64,000 bases of DNA from assembly GCA_023665275.1 (NCBI GenBank), contig JAMPEF010000001.1, positions 351,741-415,740 on the forward strand. Direction: 5' to 3'. Source of the DNA: Alistipes senegalensis. Its GTDB lineage: Bacteria > Bacillota > Clostridia > Oscillospirales > Ruminococcaceae. The notes below the pieces were generated by a model. That model was not told the DNA's origin, ran no database searches, and was given only the letters and a program-made list of their open reading frames with translations. Positions 8,897-17,464 of this stretch are shown piece after piece (position 1 is the first letter of the stretch; every line of letters starts with the position of its first letter). The position numbers and the translations under genes were made by a program.

Positions 8897-9436
8897 TTAT
8901 TTTTTCCTTTTTAATTTCGGCATAAGTTTAATTCTGTATGCAGTATGGAATACATCTAAATTAACATCATACATAACGAAAATAAAATTACACATTACAA
9001 GCATTATATAACTACCGTATCTGCCTATTTCGTCAAATTCCTGTAACATCTGGTCAAGTCCGAAAATGTAGACCGTCACAAAAAAATATGACAAAACACA
9101 TACATTAAATATAGTGAATTTTATAGCATTCCTTAAAAATTTGTTTTTTATCCTATTCAGCCGGAATCTGATAATGGGATAATGTCCGAAAAGCATTATA
9201 AAAATAAGTGCTGCCTCTTTATCAAACGTTATAAACAACGACAACAGACTTACTGCTATATACGTAAGCCATGCCCAGCCGGTGCTTACCTCGACGGCAA
9301 TTATCATCATAAGTACGCCGGCAACCATCGGCAGTAATAAATATAATGCCGGCATTATTCCGGCAAAAAACATAGCAGTGAGACACAATGCCGATACTAT
9401 GCCACCCAGTGCTACACGATAACTTACATCTCTCAT
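8897..9436 (-). CDS. Polytopic membrane protein, ECF S-component-like
   Basis: A 179-residue protein with about five hydrophobic helices and a basic C-terminus (PKLKRKK). The first helix pair (GGIVSALCLTAMFFAG ... LYLLLPMVAGVLMMI) resembles small-substrate ECF transporter S-components and DUF2232-type proteins, but no diagnostic motif is visible, so the function is not assigned. Its start overlaps the stop of the upstream SDR gene by 4 nt (ATGA), which indicates translational coupling, and it is the last gene of the long alaS-to-here run. Confidence 0.65.
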   Translation of the reverse strand: MRDVSYRVALGGIVSALCLTAMFFAGIMPALYLLLPMVAGVLMMIIAVEVSTGWAWLTYIAVSLLSLFITFDKEAALIFIMLFGHYPIIRFRLNRIKNKFLRNAIKFTIFNVCVLSYFFVTVYIFGLDQMLQEFDEIGRYGSYIMLVMCNFIFVMYDVNLDVFHTAYRIKLMPKLKRKK

Positions 9437-10194
9437 ACGCCGTCGGCTTTCTTTGCTTTCTGTATGTTATAGACTATCGCCGACAACATTCTTTCCGGTA
9501 TAAAACGCTGTCCGACTGCACATATCTTTGTACTTAAAGTCGGCAGTGCGAAAAATTTCCCCTGAAAAAGTTTTTTTAATCCGTATTCGGCGGTATATTC
9601 TGCTGTAATGGGCTTTATGCTGAAACTTACTCCGGCACGGTTATTGAAATTTGTATCAACCGGTGCGGGACACAGAACGGTTATTTTTACATTGGATTTT
9701 TCACGCCTTAATTCCTCGTATATTGCAGAAGAAAGCCTTATGACATAATTCTTTGAGGCATAATATGATGACATCAATGCACCTGTCATAAATCCCGCAA
9801 GTGATGCGACATTAAGTATATATCCGCTGTCACGTTTCTTGAAATCACGTAAGAAAAGTTTAGTCAGTATATGAAGTGCGGTTATATTCAAATCAATCAT
9901 AGCTAATTCATCGTCAAGGTCAGTTTCGTGAAATTTCCCGAAAATTCCGTAACCGGCGTTATTGACAAGCAAATCAATATTTTTATCCTTACAGAAATCA
10001 TATACTTTAAAGACTTCTTTTCTTTCAGATAAATCAGCCTTTATAATTTCCGTATTTCCGCCGAAAGATTTTTTTAATTTTTCAAGGATTTTTTCGTTTC
10101 TGCCGGTCAGAATCAGCTCCCAGCCACGCCGGTGAAGATTCACGGCTATAGCCTTTCCGATACCGGAAGTAGCACCCGTAACTAATGCTTTCAT
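9433..10194 (-). CDS. Short-chain dehydrogenase/reductase (DltE/YqjQ type)
   Basis: A classical SDR of 253 residues. The nucleotide-binding motif is VTGATSGIGKAIA at residues 5-17, NNAG is near residue 86, and the catalytic Ser and YxxxK appear in SSYYASKNYV. An extended C-terminal tail ends in a basic segment, as in Firmicute SDRs that act on lipids or polyols. Substrate unknown. It follows the DHHW and MBOAT genes and is coupled to the downstream membrane protein by a 4-nt overlap, so it may belong to an envelope-modification unit (inference). Confidence 0.88.
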   Translation of the reverse strand: MKALVTGATSGIGKAIAVNLHRRGWELILTGRNEKILEKLKKSFGGNTEIIKADLSERKEVFKVYDFCKDKNIDLLVNNAGYGIFGKFHETDLDDELAMIDLNITALHILTKLFLRDFKKRDSGYILNVASLAGFMTGALMSSYYASKNYVIRLSSAIYEELRREKSNVKITVLCPAPVDTNFNNRAGVSFSIKPITAEYTAEYGLKKLFQGKFFALPTLSTKICAVGQRFIPERMLSAIVYNIQKAKKADGV

Positions 10195-10212
10195 GATAAT
10201 AAATTCCTTTCG

Positions 10213-11349
10213 TTATTTGTTTATGAAGTCAAATAAATTTTCATTGTCCATACTTTCTATGCCGAACAGAAATAAAGTCTGTTCATAGTTATCAGGATTT
10301 ATAAAACTGCTTATTGGTTTTTTCATGTGTTCCGGAGATATTACCGCAATTTCGCTGTAGTGCTGTATCAGGAACTGTATAAAGCAATCTGCATAACTGT
10401 CTTTTATCAGAAGTAACTTTTTTTCATTGTTTACAGAAGTCTTTATTCTGATAAAAGGTTCTTCCATGCCTATATACATTCTGTACATATCACCGCTTTC
10501 AAGAAATGTTTCGTCATTTAGAGTTTTTCTGTAGGTCATACCGTTATTGCAGTAAGCGGTACAGCTTGTCACTTCCGCACCACCGGAATAACTGTAAACG
10601 TCCAGTATATCGGATTTTGTACCGTTATACAGACATCTGTTATAAAGATTCCCACGGAAATCGCTTGTGATATGTTTTATAGTATACTTATCATATGAAG
10701 ACGGTTTAAAACCTAATTTCTGAATAATTGTCCGGTATACATAATATGCTCCGTAACTTGTCAGTCTGGTATCATTTCTGTAGTAGATGTAATTATCGTT
10801 CAGCATACGGAGTATATTATATGTATCAATAGTTCTTATGCCGTCCGTGAGATTGTCATATAAAAAGTCTATCTGATTTTTTTCGGGATTTGTCATAAGA
10901 TATTCAGGTAGCTTGTCGCCGTATATTCCGGAAGCTGTCGGCACTGCTGTAAAATATACCGTTCCGGTGTAATCCGCAAAGAATTTATTTACAGCGTTTA
11001 TATTTTTTTCAGAAATACAACGTGATGATATTTCCGCATCAAGAAGCCCTTTACTGTCTATATAAACGCCGTTTATGATTTTTTCGCCCATGCATGACTC
11101 TATACAAGCCTGTGCAGATACCCATTTTTCACGCATGAAAAAATGGTCTGTAATATATTTATTCAATTGTTTTCCGTAACTTCCGTCAGTCAGGGCAGAA
11201 ACTGAAAACTCAGGAAAAGAGGCAAGTTTTCTGTTTTCATTTATTGAAAAATCACTTTTTTTTCCGATAACTGTAAGTATTAATCCGGCTGTAAGTGCCG
11301 TTACAGTTATAAAAGATGTTATCTTTCCGGATATTTCAGGAATTTTCAT
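10213..11349 (-). CDS. DHHW-family protein, partner of the MBOAT acyltransferase
   Basis: A 378-residue protein with one N-terminal membrane helix (residues about 8-27) and a large outside domain. The motif ITDHFFMREKW near residue 67 matches the DHHW family, which is related to AlgX/AlgJ and is regularly encoded next to MBOAT proteins. A later segment, LLIKDSYADCFIQFL, fits the SGNH-like Ser-Asp block of that fold. The expected role is transfer or support of O-acylation of an exported polysaccharide. It lies 18 nt downstream of the MBOAT gene. The acceptor is unknown. Confidence 0.8.
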   Translation of the reverse strand: MKIPEISGKITSFITVTALTAGLILTVIGKKSDFSINENRKLASFPEFSVSALTDGSYGKQLNKYITDHFFMREKWVSAQACIESCMGEKIINGVYIDSKGLLDAEISSRCISEKNINAVNKFFADYTGTVYFTAVPTASGIYGDKLPEYLMTNPEKNQIDFLYDNLTDGIRTIDTYNILRMLNDNYIYYRNDTRLTSYGAYYVYRTIIQKLGFKPSSYDKYTIKHITSDFRGNLYNRCLYNGTKSDILDVYSYSGGAEVTSCTAYCNNGMTYRKTLNDETFLESGDMYRMYIGMEEPFIRIKTSVNNEKKLLLIKDSYADCFIQFLIQHYSEIAVISPEHMKKPISSFINPDNYEQTLFLFGIESMDNENLFDFINK

Positions 11350-11367
11350 AGAAAAAAAGCTCCTTTC

Positions 11368-12747
11368 CTAAAGTCTGATTAAAGAAAGTTCCGAACTTCC
11401 GGTATAAGAAATAAGTGCCGTACATACCGCAAGCATTAAAATTGTAATTACCGGCGAAACAACTGCTATCACCGTTCTTATATAATTCTTTCCGGAACGC
11501 ATGACCATATTTCTGAAAAGACCCGTTGAACAATATGTACATATAAGCAGAAGAACTATATAATATTTAAGCAGATATAATGTCATGGAATCCGCAAATA
11601 TTTTGTTTCCGCCAAGAAGTACAAGAAGATAGTTTGTTGAATAAATTATATTTTCACCGGAAAAAAATACCATACATATTATTGTTATCACATATGTATA
11701 AATTATTCCTGTTATTTTTAAAACTCTGAAACGCCGCATATATTTTTCAATAACCACAGAAAGTCCGATTATTCCGCCCCATATAATACCGTTTACGTCA
11801 AATCTATACCATATGCCGACACAGCACCATGCTGTTATGAAAATTATTTTTCTGTAGATACGGCTTCTGCATATATCATACAGAGGCTTGGCGACATACC
11901 GTCTGAACCAATATATTATCTGTATATGCCAGTTGGAAGAAAAATCCTGCATCTTGTTGCTGAATATCGGATAATTAAAACTGTTCGGAAACCTGAACCC
12001 GAAACAATATCCGATACCTTTTCCCATATCCGCCATACCTGACAGCGTAAAGTAAATACTTAACATATATGCAGTCATTCCAAGCCATGCATTTACGGCG
12101 GACATCTTCCATATATCAACACTTCTGACCGCCATATATAACATATACATAGTATCGCCTGCAATTACTTTTTCAGCAAGTCCCTTGACAAAAATTTTAA
12201 ATCCCGTGCCGACGTCAAACATAGTTATTTTCTGGTCATTCAGCATACGTCGGAATGTATTATAGCGTATAACCGGTCTGATTATTATTGCCGGAAACAT
12301 CATCATATACAACGAAAATTTTATAATATCAAATTCTGCACGTATGCATTTACGGTATATATCCACAAGATAACCTATAGCAGTAAGCGTTATGAAAGAT
12401 ACTCCCACCGGAAAAAATACGTCAGGTATTTTTAATTTATCTTTGAAAATATCAAGAAAATCTGTCCTGAACATAAAAAATATAATCAAATCTGCTGAAA
12501 CTCCGATAAATAACGGTACAGCCGAAATTATTTTTTTATTCCGGAATTTTCCTATAAAAAGTCCGGAAAAATAATTTATCAGTGTATAAATTACCATAAA
12601 TTTAAGAAACCGTAAACTGTTTAATGCACAGAAAACTATGCTTGATAACAGCAAAGATGTATTTTTCATTTTTTCGGGTGTAAGCCAATAAATCAGCAGT
12701 GATAACGGCAGGAATCCATATATAAACAACAGACTGCTATATATCAT
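11368..12747 (-). CDS. MBOAT-family protein lacking the usual second histidine
   Basis: A membrane-bound O-acyltransferase homologue (AlgI/DltB type) of 459 residues with about 10 membrane helices. The AlgI-like core is present: FPVGVSFITL near 112, RPVIRY near 157, FKIFVKGLAEKVIAGD near 183, FRFPNSFNYP near 251 and NWHIQI with His274. The second conserved His, normally in a (S/G)xWHG motif, is replaced by Tyr314 (GIWYRF). That His is essential in characterised MBOAT enzymes. The protein may be inactive, a scaffold, or use altered chemistry. The DHHW gene follows directly, so the pair is otherwise intact. The start overlaps the rnmV stop by 4 nt. Confidence 0.82.
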   Translation of the reverse strand: MIYSSLLFIYGFLPLSLLIYWLTPEKMKNTSLLLSSIVFCALNSLRFLKFMVIYTLINYFSGLFIGKFRNKKIISAVPLFIGVSADLIIFFMFRTDFLDIFKDKLKIPDVFFPVGVSFITLTAIGYLVDIYRKCIRAEFDIIKFSLYMMMFPAIIIRPVIRYNTFRRMLNDQKITMFDVGTGFKIFVKGLAEKVIAGDTMYMLYMAVRSVDIWKMSAVNAWLGMTAYMLSIYFTLSGMADMGKGIGYCFGFRFPNSFNYPIFSNKMQDFSSNWHIQIIYWFRRYVAKPLYDICRSRIYRKIIFITAWCCVGIWYRFDVNGIIWGGIIGLSVVIEKYMRRFRVLKITGIIYTYVITIICMVFFSGENIIYSTNYLLVLLGGNKIFADSMTLYLLKYYIVLLLICTYCSTGLFRNMVMRSGKNYIRTVIAVVSPVITILMLAVCTALISYTGSSELSLIRL

Positions 12748-13334
12748 TCTGTCCCTCCTGAATTTTTAACATATTCGGCAAGTTCCGTACTTGTCATCAT
12801 GATATTGAGTACCTCAATAAGCGCACTGGTTGACATAAGCGACGGCAGACCAAGACTTTTCTGTAAATTTTCACGTAACTGTCTGCTGTCCTTGCCGCCG
12901 GAAAGCCCTAATTCATAAAGCGTGAATTTTGTTATATCTTTTTTCCGTGTGACTTCTTCGGAATGTATACCGGACTTCTCAAAAGCCTTTATTAAAATAT
13001 CCTTGTCAATGCCCTCAACGCCTAATTTCCCCTCAGCGGAAGGTTTTTCCTTGCGTTTTTCCTTGCCGAAAATATCCGGTATATAGACATTTATTATTTT
13101 ACCGTCATTTACAGCACCCTTTATATAACCCCGTATTTTACGTCCGGCGCTGTCGGAATCAGTAAGAATTATTATCCCTGTTTTCCGTGCATAATACCGG
13201 ATAAGTTCAATTTTTTCAGTATCCTTGAAAATTCTGAAACCGTCGGTCACTATTATGACGGCGTCAACTACTGAGGCAAGTTTTATCTTGTCATATTTCC
13301 CTTCAACTATTATCGCCTGATTAATTTTTATCAT
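12744..13334 (-). CDS. rnmV: Ribonuclease M5
   Basis: Matures the 5S rRNA ends in low-GC Gram-positives. The 196 residues comprise an N-terminal Toprim domain with the catalytic Glu in VEGKYD (residue 11 region) and the metal-binding DSDSAG, then a C-terminal DUF4093-type domain ending in a helical segment. The gene usually sits beside ksgA; here it lies between holA and an MBOAT gene, with a 4-nt overlap on the downstream side. Confidence 0.92.
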   Translation of the reverse strand: MIKINQAIIVEGKYDKIKLASVVDAVIIVTDGFRIFKDTEKIELIRYYARKTGIIILTDSDSAGRKIRGYIKGAVNDGKIINVYIPDIFGKEKRKEKPSAEGKLGVEGIDKDILIKAFEKSGIHSEEVTRKKDITKFTLYELGLSGGKDSRQLRENLQKSLGLPSLMSTSALIEVLNIMMTSTELAEYVKNSGGTE

Positions 13335-13344
13335 AAAGCCTCCG

Positions 13345-14406
13345 TTATTTAGTCATAAGCATTTTAGTTATAGCCTGTTCAAGTACAATTTTTTCATCTG
13401 TCGCCGTTGAATTTAACTGCACGGCGGTATCACGGAGAATTTTTATACACGTTCTTATACGTGTGGTACTCATACGTGAACTGTCCCGAAATGCGTTTTT
13501 TACTTTAAATTCCCATACGTATGAATAATCACCCATAACGTCCGGAATACCCCGTCCGGAATTTTTCGCACATGATGCACGGTACATATCAAGAAAAGAG
13601 TTTGTTATATTTGCAAGAACACTACCACGATTATTTTTATCTGTCATAAGTTCGTTGAGGGCATTGAATGCCGATTGTCTGTTGAATGATGCGACGGCGT
13701 CCGCAAGCTGAAAAACTGTAATATTTGTCTGTCTATGAACAAGCAATTCAAGTATATCACGGGTTATTTCCCTGCCCTGTGCATACGAACATAATTTATT
13801 TACTTCGTTCTCAACAGTGAGAACGTCATAAAGACACATATCAGCTAATTCACGGGCATTTGTCTTTGAAATGGACGCTCCGCCGGCTGAAACTTCCGAT
13901 AAAATAAAATCTGTCATTTCCGCCGGTGATAACAAACCCATTTCACAGACTGTACCGTTTTTTGCTGCAAAATCGGCAAGTTTCTTGTTTTTGTCTGTAA
14001 TTTTCCCCTTTTTTGTCTTGACCTCAAATCCGGTAACATTGAATATAACTACAGTACTGGGCGGAATATCTTTCAGAGTTTCAAGAAGTTTTTTATTGAA
14101 AGTATCGGCAGTTTGTCCACGCATATCCTCACGGGGCTTTTCACAATTGTAATCATTTATCAGAATACAGTTATATTCCGACATCATGGGCATAATCTGT
14201 ATAGTGTCATAAAGTTCAGAAAAATCAATTTTCTTTCCGTCTATCCGTGTAAGTGCAAAATCTTCATTTTCCCCGACTGCTGATTTTATAATCTGCCGTG
14301 TGAGTTTCTGAACACCTGTTATATTCTGTCCGTATACGTAATAAATGTTATCAATTTCGCCCTTTTTAAGATTTTTTTCAATAGTTTTCTGGTCTTTTAC
14401 CGGCAT
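13345..14406 (-). CDS. holA: DNA polymerase III subunit delta
   Basis: Clamp-loader delta subunit of 353 residues. The N-terminus (EIDNIYYVYGQ ... LTRQI) matches the HolA nucleotide-binding-like domain, followed by the region with PPSTVVIFN and the C-terminal collar domain (VFQLADAVASFNRQSAF). The comEC-holA order is typical of Firmicutes; the rpsT that often follows is absent here. It begins 11 nt after comEC and is probably co-transcribed with it. Confidence 0.92.
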   Translation of the reverse strand: MPVKDQKTIEKNLKKGEIDNIYYVYGQNITGVQKLTRQIIKSAVGENEDFALTRIDGKKIDFSELYDTIQIMPMMSEYNCILINDYNCEKPREDMRGQTADTFNKKLLETLKDIPPSTVVIFNVTGFEVKTKKGKITDKNKKLADFAAKNGTVCEMGLLSPAEMTDFILSEVSAGGASISKTNARELADMCLYDVLTVENEVNKLCSYAQGREITRDILELLVHRQTNITVFQLADAVASFNRQSAFNALNELMTDKNNRGSVLANITNSFLDMYRASCAKNSGRGIPDVMGDYSYVWEFKVKNAFRDSSRMSTTRIRTCIKILRDTAVQLNSTATDEKIVLEQAITKMLMTK

Positions 14407-14417
14407 AAAAAATCACT

Positions 14418-16493
14418 TCATTTCAGTTCTGATATTCTGAAATTTCCATCTGTGGAAACTTCCATTTTAAAATTATTCATTCCGGAATACCGGAGATTTT
14501 CCCTTTTGTCAAGATAAATGCTTTTTTCGTCGTATTGTATATCTGTATTTTTAGTAATATTTCCGTAAAATATAGTAAGTCCTCTGTTTTCAGGGACAGC
14601 GCTTTTTGTGGAAATAAAATCTGTTTCCGAATTTTTATATATTATTCTTAAAATTTCGTTTTCATAGATAATGCTGTAATCTTCTGTATCTATCCGATAG
14701 CCGTCATCATCGAAAAGAATAACCTTGTCATTTCCGCACGGAGTTATATTACCATATGCAAGAATATTTTTTTGATTAATATTTTCAAGTTCATTCATAT
14801 ACGCTACATACAATGAATGAATATTTTTGTGAAGTATTAAATAATATATATTTTTTATATTATTATCGGCAAGATATTTATTTACATATTCCGGATTTTT
14901 ATATCCGGAAAAATCAATTATGTAGTTTCTTCCATGATATGATACTATAACGGCAGTTTTTGTGTTTTTCCCGACCACAGAAACTATAAATTTATCATAT
15001 TGCCGTTTTTCATGGAGTGCAGTTCCGCCAGAAACTATCAGCAATGAAAACGCTATCACAACTGATATATATTTTCTGTTTCCGGTGGAGATTTTAACCA
15101 TTACAATGGCAACAACGCATATAATGGCAAGTTTTCCGGCTATATCGTTTCCGCAAGAAATATATGAAAAATCCATTGACGAAATTTTTCCGGATATAAA
15201 GATAATTATTTTTATAATTCCGCCTGATATTTCCAGTACCGGAATAAGTCCGCCCGTTATGGTATAAAACATTCCCAGTACCATACAGAACGTACACAAC
15301 GGAACTATTATTATATTAGTCACCGGTGAAACAAGTGATATTTCATCAAAAAATATCATACTTAACGGCATTATGAAAAGCGTCGTATAGAGCATTGTAA
15401 TAAAATCCCTGATAACTCTTTGTGAAAATTTTTTCTTCGGAAGATTTTTCACCATATACGGTGCAAAAACACCTATTCCGAAAGTTCCACCCACCGACAG
15501 TATAAATCCCTGACTATATATCACATACGGATTTGCAATACATATTATAAGTATCGCTATGGCAAGTGAATTGAATGTATCGTTACGCCTTCGGAAAAGT
15601 CCGGCAGAATACGCTATATCAGCCATTATTACAGCTCTTACGGCAGATACCGGAACTTCTGACATTATAAGCATCAGAAACATGAAAATATTTAATAATC
15701 CGAATGATACAAATTTATTTATTTTCAGACGTTTAAATATTTTCATTAAAAATATTGCCATAATGGATATATGTAATCCCGATACAGCCATTACGTGACC
15801 TATACCCGTCCGGTAAAGAGAATTTTTCAAGGTATCATCAAGGAAACTTTTTTCACCGAAAACCATTCCCGACAGAAACCCGCCGCAATCATCGCCGAGT
15901 TTTATTCTGAAATCTGAAATAATTCTTTTCCTGTAGTCCATAAGAAAATTTTTTATTTTCTGTGCATTGAGTTTTTCAGTTGATATGCTGTCGGGATTTT
16001 CAGCAGAAAGAAAAATACCATCAGCCTTATAGTAAGTTTCACTGTCAAAAAGATAATCACCGGAAATTTTCTTAAAAGTACAGTTTTCTATGTTTACCCT
16101 GTCGCCATAACTGACATCAAGTTCATTCGTGAAAAATGATATTTCAGACGTCTGGATATTATTTATTTTGCCTTTTAAAATATACCGTGCCTTGTCGTTG
16201 TCGTATACGTCATAATCCTGAACTATTCCCGAAAAATTGCCGGAAATATTATTGTATTTTATAATATCTTCATAGACGTAATGTGTATATAGTTCTCCAG
16301 TAAGAAATGCTATCGCAAATGACATCGCAACCAGTGCAAAATCGTTTATAGAAAAATTTTTCAGTTTCCCGATTACGATGTACACCAGAAACGCAAACAT
16401 TGGTATGACCAGCTCCCACGCCTGTGTAAAAAATGAAACGAAAAATAACCCCGATATATAACCTGCTGTTATACCAATCATTTTTCGTTTCAT
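14418..16493 (-). CDS. comEC: ComEC/Rec2 DNA-uptake channel with a degenerate C-terminal domain
   Basis: Inner-membrane channel for import of single-stranded DNA during transformation. The ATG at 16493 is chosen because GAGGT lies upstream and the preceding gene stops at 16504; a further ATG at 16532 would overlap that gene. About 691 residues: N-terminal helices and DUF4131-like region, then the Competence domain (GHVMAVSGLHISIMAIFLMK, SEVPVSAVRA, SPVTNIIIVPL). The C-terminal ~200 residues align in position with the metallo-beta-lactamase domain, but the HxHxDH metal site is gone (LILHKNIHSLYV). Either that nuclease-like function is lost or this domain has another role. Confidence 0.9.
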   Translation of the reverse strand: MKRKMIGITAGYISGLFFVSFFTQAWELVIPMFAFLVYIVIGKLKNFSINDFALVAMSFAIAFLTGELYTHYVYEDIIKYNNISGNFSGIVQDYDVYDNDKARYILKGKINNIQTSEISFFTNELDVSYGDRVNIENCTFKKISGDYLFDSETYYKADGIFLSAENPDSISTEKLNAQKIKNFLMDYRKRIISDFRIKLGDDCGGFLSGMVFGEKSFLDDTLKNSLYRTGIGHVMAVSGLHISIMAIFLMKIFKRLKINKFVSFGLLNIFMFLMLIMSEVPVSAVRAVIMADIAYSAGLFRRRNDTFNSLAIAILIICIANPYVIYSQGFILSVGGTFGIGVFAPYMVKNLPKKKFSQRVIRDFITMLYTTLFIMPLSMIFFDEISLVSPVTNIIIVPLCTFCMVLGMFYTITGGLIPVLEISGGIIKIIIFISGKISSMDFSYISCGNDIAGKLAIICVVAIVMVKISTGNRKYISVVIAFSLLIVSGGTALHEKRQYDKFIVSVVGKNTKTAVIVSYHGRNYIIDFSGYKNPEYVNKYLADNNIKNIYYLILHKNIHSLYVAYMNELENINQKNILAYGNITPCGNDKVILFDDDGYRIDTEDYSIIYENEILRIIYKNSETDFISTKSAVPENRGLTIFYGNITKNTDIQYDEKSIYLDKRENLRYSGMNNFKMEVSTDGNFRISELK

Positions 16494-16503
16494 ATAAATT
16501 ACC

Positions 16504-17040
16504 TCACTTAAAGAAAAGCGGGAGCTTTTCAAGAAATACTATATCATCACGCTCTGAAGCGTCACCCTCAGCGAGTACAGCGGAGTACGTCACTACCGAA
16601 CCACCGGCGGTTTCGGCAAGCTGTCCGAGTGCTTTGAAAGATTCTCCGGTACTTACAACATCATCTACTATAAGAATTTTCTTTCCGGTGAGAATTCCGG
16701 CTTTTTCCTGTGAAAGATACAGCGTTTGTATTTTTTCGGTTGTTATCGACTTCACCGATACGGAGAGCGGTTCTGTCATGTAAAGTTTTATTGATTTCCG
16801 TGCTACAACATAAGGTTTTCCGGACTGTCTGGACATTTCATATGCTATTGGTATTCCCTTAGATTCTGCCGTAAGAATTATGTCAAAATCACCGCATTTT
16901 TTTAAGAGTTCCTCCGCACAGGCAATTGTTAACTCAACGTCTGAGAACATTATAAATGCTCCGATAGAAATTTTATCATTCAGCGGACACAATGTAAGTT
17001 CACGCTCCAGTCCGGCAATAGTCATTTTATATGTATTCAA
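16504..17040 (-). CDS. Adenine phosphoribosyltransferase-like protein
   Basis: Type I phosphoribosyltransferase. The PRPP-binding loop is KKILIVDDVVSTGESFKAL, and the upstream ILTAESKGIPIAYEMSR is typical of Apt/Xpt-type enzymes. I prefer the TTG start at 17040 (178 residues), because GGAGG lies 7 nt upstream; the longer ATG reading from 17082 would overlap the HIT gene. Whether the base is adenine or another purine cannot be told; the segment KPYVVARKSIKLYM is Apt-like. It sits between the HIT gene and comEC in a co-directional run. Confidence 0.85.
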   Translation of the reverse strand: MNTYKMTIAGLERELTLCPLNDKISIGAFIMFSDVELTIACAEELLKKCGDFDIILTAESKGIPIAYEMSRQSGKPYVVARKSIKLYMTEPLSVSVKSITTEKIQTLYLSQEKAGILTGKKILIVDDVVSTGESFKALGQLAETAGGSVVTYSAVLAEGDASERDDIVFLEKLPLFFK

Positions 17041-17053
17041 TGCCGTTCCTCCG

Positions 17054-17407
17054 TTATTCAGTCTTGCCGAGTGAGTCAGCACCCCAACCCATTTTTACGC
17101 CACCTAAAACGTGGAAATGAAGATGTTTTACAGTCTGTCCGGCATCGTCACCGCAATTGCTTATAATACGATAACTTTCAATGCCTTCAGCCTGTGCGAC
17201 TTTCGGTATAGCCTCAAAAATCTTAGCGATGTACTTTGAATTATCGGCATTAACGGCATTCGCACAGCATATATGCTGTTTCGGAATTACAAGGTCATGA
17301 ACCGGTGCAATAGGTGCAATATCCCTGAATGCACACACAAAATCATCTTCATAGACTTTTGTGCTTGGAATTTCACCATTTATTATTTTACAGAATAAAC
17401 AATCCAT
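17054..17407 (-). CDS. HIT-family nucleotide hydrolase (HinT type)
   Basis: A 117-residue Hint-like purine nucleoside phosphoramidase. It opens with MDCLFCKIINGEIPSTKVYED and carries the catalytic histidine triad in HLHFHVLGG near residue 97. Length and motifs are typical of the branch found in all domains of life. It lies 57 nt downstream of alaS and directly upstream of the phosphoribosyltransferase gene, so a shared transcript is likely. Confidence 0.95.
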   Translation of the reverse strand: MDCLFCKIINGEIPSTKVYEDDFVCAFRDIAPIAPVHDLVIPKQHICCANAVNADNSKYIAKIFEAIPKVAQAEGIESYRIISNCGDDAGQTVKHLHFHVLGGVKMGWGADSLGKTE

Positions 17408-17464
17408 AGTTTTTTACTCCTTTTCAAATCCGGTACGGGCAGAATGTCCACACCGGAAAATATT

